A stretch of DNA of 64,000 bases, taken from positions 1,364,001 through 1,428,000 of the forward strand of contig NZ_CP087134.1 in the NCBI RefSeq assembly GCF_020911925.1, in the 5' to 3' direction. The notes below the pieces were generated by a model, which ran no database searches, was not told the origin of the DNA, and worked only from the letters and a program-made list of their open reading frames with translations. Within the stretch, counting starts at the first letter, position 1. Each line of letters opens with the position of its first letter. This document shows positions 60,873 through 64,000 of the stretch, piece by piece. This stretch comes from Flavobacterium cupriresistens. GTDB lineage: Bacteria > Bacteroidota > Bacteroidia > Flavobacteriales > Flavobacteriaceae. The position numbers and the translations under genes are program-made.

Positions 60873-62219
60873 ATGCGAAAAAAATTAGCTCAAATATTAA
60901 TCGTTGACGATCAGGAAGAAATTCTTTTTTCGGCGAAAATGATTCTTAAAAAACATTTTGAAACCATTTTTACGACAAACAGCCCCAAAAAAATCATTTC
61001 AATTTTAAGTGAAAATGAAATTAATGTGGTTTTATTGGACATGAATTACCGAATTGGTTTTGAAGACGGACGCGAAGGGATTCACTGGCTCAAAGAAATT
61101 AAAACACTTTCGCCACAAACCGTTGTTATTTTAATGACAGCCTTTGGTAAAATTGATACGGCTGTTGAAGGGATCAAAATTGGTGCTTTCGATTATGTTT
61201 TAAAACCCTGGCACAATGATAAATTACTCGAAATTATTGACAATGCAGTTGTTGAAAGCAGAAAAAATAATAAGAAAACGCCGAATGAAACAATAGAGAA
61301 AAGATACTTTGTGGGGACTTCGGTAAAAATAAAACAAGCATATTCTATTGCTGAAAAAGTAGCCAGAACAGATGCTAACGTTTTAATTCTGGGAGAAAAT
61401 GGAACCGGAAAATATGTCTTCGCCGATTTTATTCATCAGAATTCAGAGCGAAAAAAGCAGCCTTTTGTACATGTTGATTTAGGATCTCTAAGCGATAGTT
61501 TGTTCGAAAGTGAACTTTTTGGATACGCCAAAGGAGCTTTTACCGATGCAAAGACTGACACCCCCGGAAGATTTGAAATGGCTTCGGAAGGCACTATTTT
61601 TTTGGACGAAATCGGGAATATTCCATTACATCTTCAGGCTAAATTATTACATGTTTTACAAACCAAAACCGTAACCCGTTTGGGTGAAAGTAAAGCGAGG
61701 CCTTTAAATGTGAGGATTATTGCAGCCACAAACAGTGATATTAAGGCCGAGGTAAAAAACAAAACCTTTAGAGAAGATTTATTGTATCGAATCAATACGA
61801 TGGAAATTCATTTACCATCGCTCCGGGAACGAAAAGATGATATTGTTCCGATGGCTGATTTTATTTTAGATAAGATTGCTGAGAAGTACCAACAGGAGAA
61901 TTGGCGTTTTGAAGACAATGTGGCACCATATTTAGAAAAATACCCATGGAAAGGAAACATCCGTGAAATGGAAAACAAGATTGAACGTGCTTTGATTTTA
62001 GCTGAAAACAATACCATTTCTGTAACTGATTTGGATATTCTTGACTTTGATGAGCCAGATGAAACTGACGACAATCCATTGTTTGAAATGGAAAAAAATG
62101 CAATCGAAAAAGCATTGTTTAAACACAACGGAAACATTAGCAAGACGGCTGAAGAATTGGGTTTGTCCAGAGCCGCTTTATACAGAAGAATTGAAAAATA
62201 CGATTTAAAGAATTTGTAA
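60873..62219 (+). CDS. Sigma54-dependent response regulator (NtrC family)
   Basis: 448 residues. Receiver domain (QILIVDDQEEILF, phospho-Asp in VVLLDMNYRIG, AFGKIDTAVEGIKIGAFDYVLKP). AAA+ domain: Walker A GENGTGKYVFADF, the sigma54-contact loop reads GAFTDA (usual GAFTGA, one G replaced by D), Walker B GTIFLDEIGNI, R-finger region LREDLLYRINTMEI. C-terminal Fis-type HTH (NISKTAEELGLSRAALYRRI). ATG at 60873 is chosen because operator 2 lies in the longer frame from TTG 60840. The kinase follows 176 nt downstream, across a repeat element. Confidence 0.93.
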   Translation: MRKKLAQILIVDDQEEILFSAKMILKKHFETIFTTNSPKKIISILSENEINVVLLDMNYRIGFEDGREGIHWLKEIKTLSPQTVVILMTAFGKIDTAVEGIKIGAFDYVLKPWHNDKLLEIIDNAVVESRKNNKKTPNETIEKRYFVGTSVKIKQAYSIAEKVARTDANVLILGENGTGKYVFADFIHQNSERKKQPFVHVDLGSLSDSLFESELFGYAKGAFTDAKTDTPGRFEMASEGTIFLDEIGNIPLHLQAKLLHVLQTKTVTRLGESKARPLNVRIIAATNSDIKAEVKNKTFREDLLYRINTMEIHLPSLRERKDDIVPMADFILDKIAEKYQQENWRFEDNVAPYLEKYPWKGNIREMENKIERALILAENNTISVTDLDILDFDEPDETDDNPLFEMEKNAIEKALFKHNGNISKTAEELGLSRAALYRRIEKYDLKNL

Positions 62220-62239
62220 ACTGCGGTGAGAATAATTTT

Positions 62240-62378
62240 GCCACAGATTAGAGGATTAAAAGGATTAAAAATCTGTGGCGTAAAAAATAGCCACGAATTA
62301 CACGAATTACACTAATTCGTTCGTGGCAAAAAAATAATTCGTGGCAAGAAAATCAATTCAATCCTTTTAATCTGTGGC
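62240..62378. repeat. Nested palindromic repeat between regulator and kinase genes
   Basis: Outer arms begin with gccacagatta and end with taatctgtggc (62240..62266 and 62351..62378). The inner part carries gccacgaatt and aattcgtggc, the same family as 41404..41537 and 45889..46002. No gene inside. Confidence 0.7.
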
Positions 62379-62395
62379 ATAAAAAAAATAAAATA

Positions 62396-63721
62396 ATGAA
62401 AAACTGGAAGTTCTATAATGCTTTGTTTATAAGAGTTTTGTTGGTTATGACGCTCTTTTTTCTTTGCGTTTTTTTAATTTATAAGACGTTTTACTACAAT
62501 GCAGTTTTAGTTGGTGCTTTTGTGGTCATAGTATTATTTGAGATGTATTTCTATATCAAAAATGAATCGTTGTTTTATGACAAAACATTGCTTTCGATCT
62601 TGCAAAATGATTTTTCGACCAATTTCCCGGAAGAGAATAAAAAGGGCAATTTCAAAAACCTGTACCTGTTGTACGATACTTTAAAAGTGCAGAAGCAGGA
62701 GCAGACCTCCAAAGAACTTGTTTATCGTTCGATTTTGAATAGTATAGACACAGCCACTTTGATTTTGGAAAAGGAGAATGAAGAATGGGATATTTTTTTG
62801 ATGAACGATTGTTTCTCTAACCTCTTTAAAGTTCCAAAAGTCAGTCATTGGAAATACCTTAAAAATTATCTGCCGTCACTTTGTGATGAAATTGAAAAAG
62901 TAGAGTTTGCCGAGTTAAAAACAGCGATTTCGATTAAAATAGAATCACAAGACTTGCAGACTTTTATGCTGCAAACCTCCCATACCAAAACCTACAACAA
63001 AGAGTATTTTATTATTTTATTGGATAGTATTCAGCGTGTAATAGAGAAGAAAGAGAAGGAGGCGTGGATTAATTTAATGAAGATTATTTCGCACGAGTTA
63101 ATGAATTCCTTGACGCCAATTCGTGCGCTTTCACAGAATTTACTCCACATTGTCGATCAGGAGGCACTCGAAGAAGAAGATTTTGATGATATCAAAAGCA
63201 GTATTTCGACGATCATAAACAGAAGTGATCATTTGCAGGTTTTTGTCGAAAATTATCGAAAACTGGCGATGTTGCCAACGCCAAATAAAGTAATGACCCC
63301 TATAAATGCGCTTTTTGAGGATTGTATGAGAATTATGACCCCCATTCTCAAGGCTGAAAATATCGAATTGATCAATGAAATTAATAGTTCACGTTCTATT
63401 CTGATTGATAAAAATCAAATGGAGCAAGTGATTATTAATCTAATTACCAACAGTGTTTATGCCTTGAAAGATAAAAGTGAAAAGAAAATGTTTTTGTCCA
63501 GTTACTCCGAGAACAATCGGTTTTTTATCATTATTTCAGATAACGGAAAAGGAATTGATCCAGCCATAAAAGACAAAGTTTTTCTGCCGTTTTTCACCAC
63601 CAGAAAAGACGGCGCGGGAATTGGCTTAACGCTTTCTAAAAACATTATAGAAGCACATGGCGGTTATTTAAGTTATCAGACAGATGAAGATAAAACCAAC
63701 TTTGTTATTTGTCTTATTTAA
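62396..63721 (+). CDS. Membrane histidine kinase, partner of the sigma54 regulator
   Basis: 441 residues. Two N-terminal membrane helices (VLLVMTLFFLCVFLIY and AVLVGAFVVIVLFEMYFYI), then a PAS-like region (ILNSIDTATLILEKENEEWD). H-box ISHELMNSLTPIRALSQNL, N-box DKNQMEQVIINLITNSVYAL, G1 DNGKGIDP and G2 GAGIGLTLSKN. It should phosphorylate the upstream sigma54 regulator. The short N-terminal region, with almost no periplasmic loop, suggests sensing in the membrane. The ATG is the only sensible start. Confidence 0.92.
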   Translation: MKNWKFYNALFIRVLLVMTLFFLCVFLIYKTFYYNAVLVGAFVVIVLFEMYFYIKNESLFYDKTLLSILQNDFSTNFPEENKKGNFKNLYLLYDTLKVQKQEQTSKELVYRSILNSIDTATLILEKENEEWDIFLMNDCFSNLFKVPKVSHWKYLKNYLPSLCDEIEKVEFAELKTAISIKIESQDLQTFMLQTSHTKTYNKEYFIILLDSIQRVIEKKEKEAWINLMKIISHELMNSLTPIRALSQNLLHIVDQEALEEEDFDDIKSSISTIINRSDHLQVFVENYRKLAMLPTPNKVMTPINALFEDCMRIMTPILKAENIELINEINSSRSILIDKNQMEQVIINLITNSVYALKDKSEKKMFLSSYSENNRFFIIISDNGKGIDPAIKDKVFLPFFTTRKDGAGIGLTLSKNIIEAHGGYLSYQTDEDKTNFVICLI

Positions 63722-63733
63722 AAAAGGTTTAAA

Positions 63734-63842
63734 CCATATAAGTGATGTAAGTTCATTTAAACTTTGCGAACTCTTTGCATAAAGTTTAAGGCAAAGCTTA
63801 GTTTTAGCGTAACGTTAATATGAACTTATATCACTTATATGG
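63734..63842. repeat. Inverted repeat after the kinase gene
   Basis: 23-bp arms (63734..63756 and 63820..63842, e.g. ccatataagtgat) match at 22 of 23 positions. The 63 bp between contain actttgcg and aacgttaat and no gene. Confidence 0.8.
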
Positions 63843-63855
63843 TGAAAAAAAAACA

Positions 63856-64000
63856 CTATAATTCTATCTCAGGCTGCCAAAAATGCTTCTCAAAATCTAT
63901 AATCTGATGGTTGACGACTTTAATCCCTTCGCTTTCGAGTAATTGCTGCATTAGATTGGTTCCGTCAAAATGATGTTTTCCGGTCAGAAGCCCTTTTCGG
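63856..64000 (-). CDS. Unidentified CDS, partial at the window end
   Basis: An open frame on the minus strand from the window edge to a TAG at 63856..63858. It gives a plausible protein end: RKGLLTGKHHFDGTNLMQQ, then ESEGIKVVNHQIIDF and EKHFWQPEIEL. No family is recognised from this ~47-residue tail; the gene continues beyond the window. Confidence 0.7.
   Translation of the reverse strand, partial: RKGLLTGKHHFDGTNLMQQLLESEGIKVVNHQIIDFEKHFWQPEIEL

Noticed and set aside
61808-62143. Minus-strand 111-residue ORF inside the response regulator
   Set aside because: It is a shadow of the conserved AAA+ and HTH coding region.

Overview
The window looks like a chromosomal segment of a Flavobacterium-like member of the Flavobacteriaceae (Bacteroidota). 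The DNA is AT-rich. Several genes have Bacteroidota-type promoters (TTG, about 19 nt, TAnnTTTG). The gene content also points there: a GLPGLI protein paired with an outer-membrane barrel, a TonB-dependent receptor with a carboxypeptidase-like N-terminus, a MurF-alanine racemase fusion, a DnaE polymerase with its own N-terminal exonuclease, and AraC regulators fused to TPRs. Species cannot be settled from sequence alone. No rRNA, tRNA, CRISPR array or transposase was seen.

Layout. 1-4.0 kb: three overlapping genes (membrane spermidine synthase-like, flavin oxidoreductase, polytopic membrane protein) of unknown joint function. 4.1-9.8 kb: mostly minus-strand housekeeping and accessory genes (GNAT, C-N hydrolase, AraC regulator, SGNH lipoprotein, DUF3050, glutaryl-CoA dehydrogenase-like). 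9.9-20.2 kb: a double-glycine peptide system, with a TPR/AraC regulator, four paralogous 47-50 aa peptides on the minus strand, a C39-like/VKOR/thioredoxin fusion, two Cys-rich double-glycine peptides, a remnant of a broken gene, a C39-peptidase ABC exporter, an HlyD adaptor and a secreted CarboxypepD_reg-like protein. 20.2-23.9 kb: trmN6, a four-helix-bundle gene flanked by inverted repeats, rimM-rpsP, a lipoprotein and an RRM protein. 23.9-29.1 kb: the leucine operon leuC-leuD-leuA-like-leuB, read leftwards from a clear promoter. 29.5-34.2 kb: DUF417 membrane protein, GLPGLI/barrel pair, and a tandem pair of small secreted proteins of which one is frameshifted. 34.4-45.8 kb: dnaE, barrel protein, Gfo/Idh/MocA oxidoreductase, TonB receptor with a His/Cys-rich partner, PorT-like barrel, membrane protein. 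46.1-55.9 kb: murF-alr, mscL, asd, SUKH protein, 2Fe-2S ferredoxin, NifU-like and Mrp proteins, L,D-transpeptidase. 56-63.7 kb: a MacAB-like ABC efflux operon facing a sigma54-type response regulator and histidine kinase, with a sigma54-like promoter and paired operators between them.

How the parts fit. The 10-20 kb region reads as a dedicated peptide secretion system: leaders ending in GG would be cut and exported by the C39 ABC transporter with its HlyD partner, and the VKOR/thioredoxin fusion would form disulfides in the Cys-rich cores. No peptide-modifying enzyme (radical SAM, LanM, graspase) is present. The 56-64 kb region reads as a self-contained two-component-controlled efflux module including a small membrane ORF between ATPase and permease.

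Intergenic DNA is rich in short palindromic repeats of several families (GCCACGAATT type, CTTAG type, cgcaaag type and others), mostly in gaps between genes and often next to stop codons.
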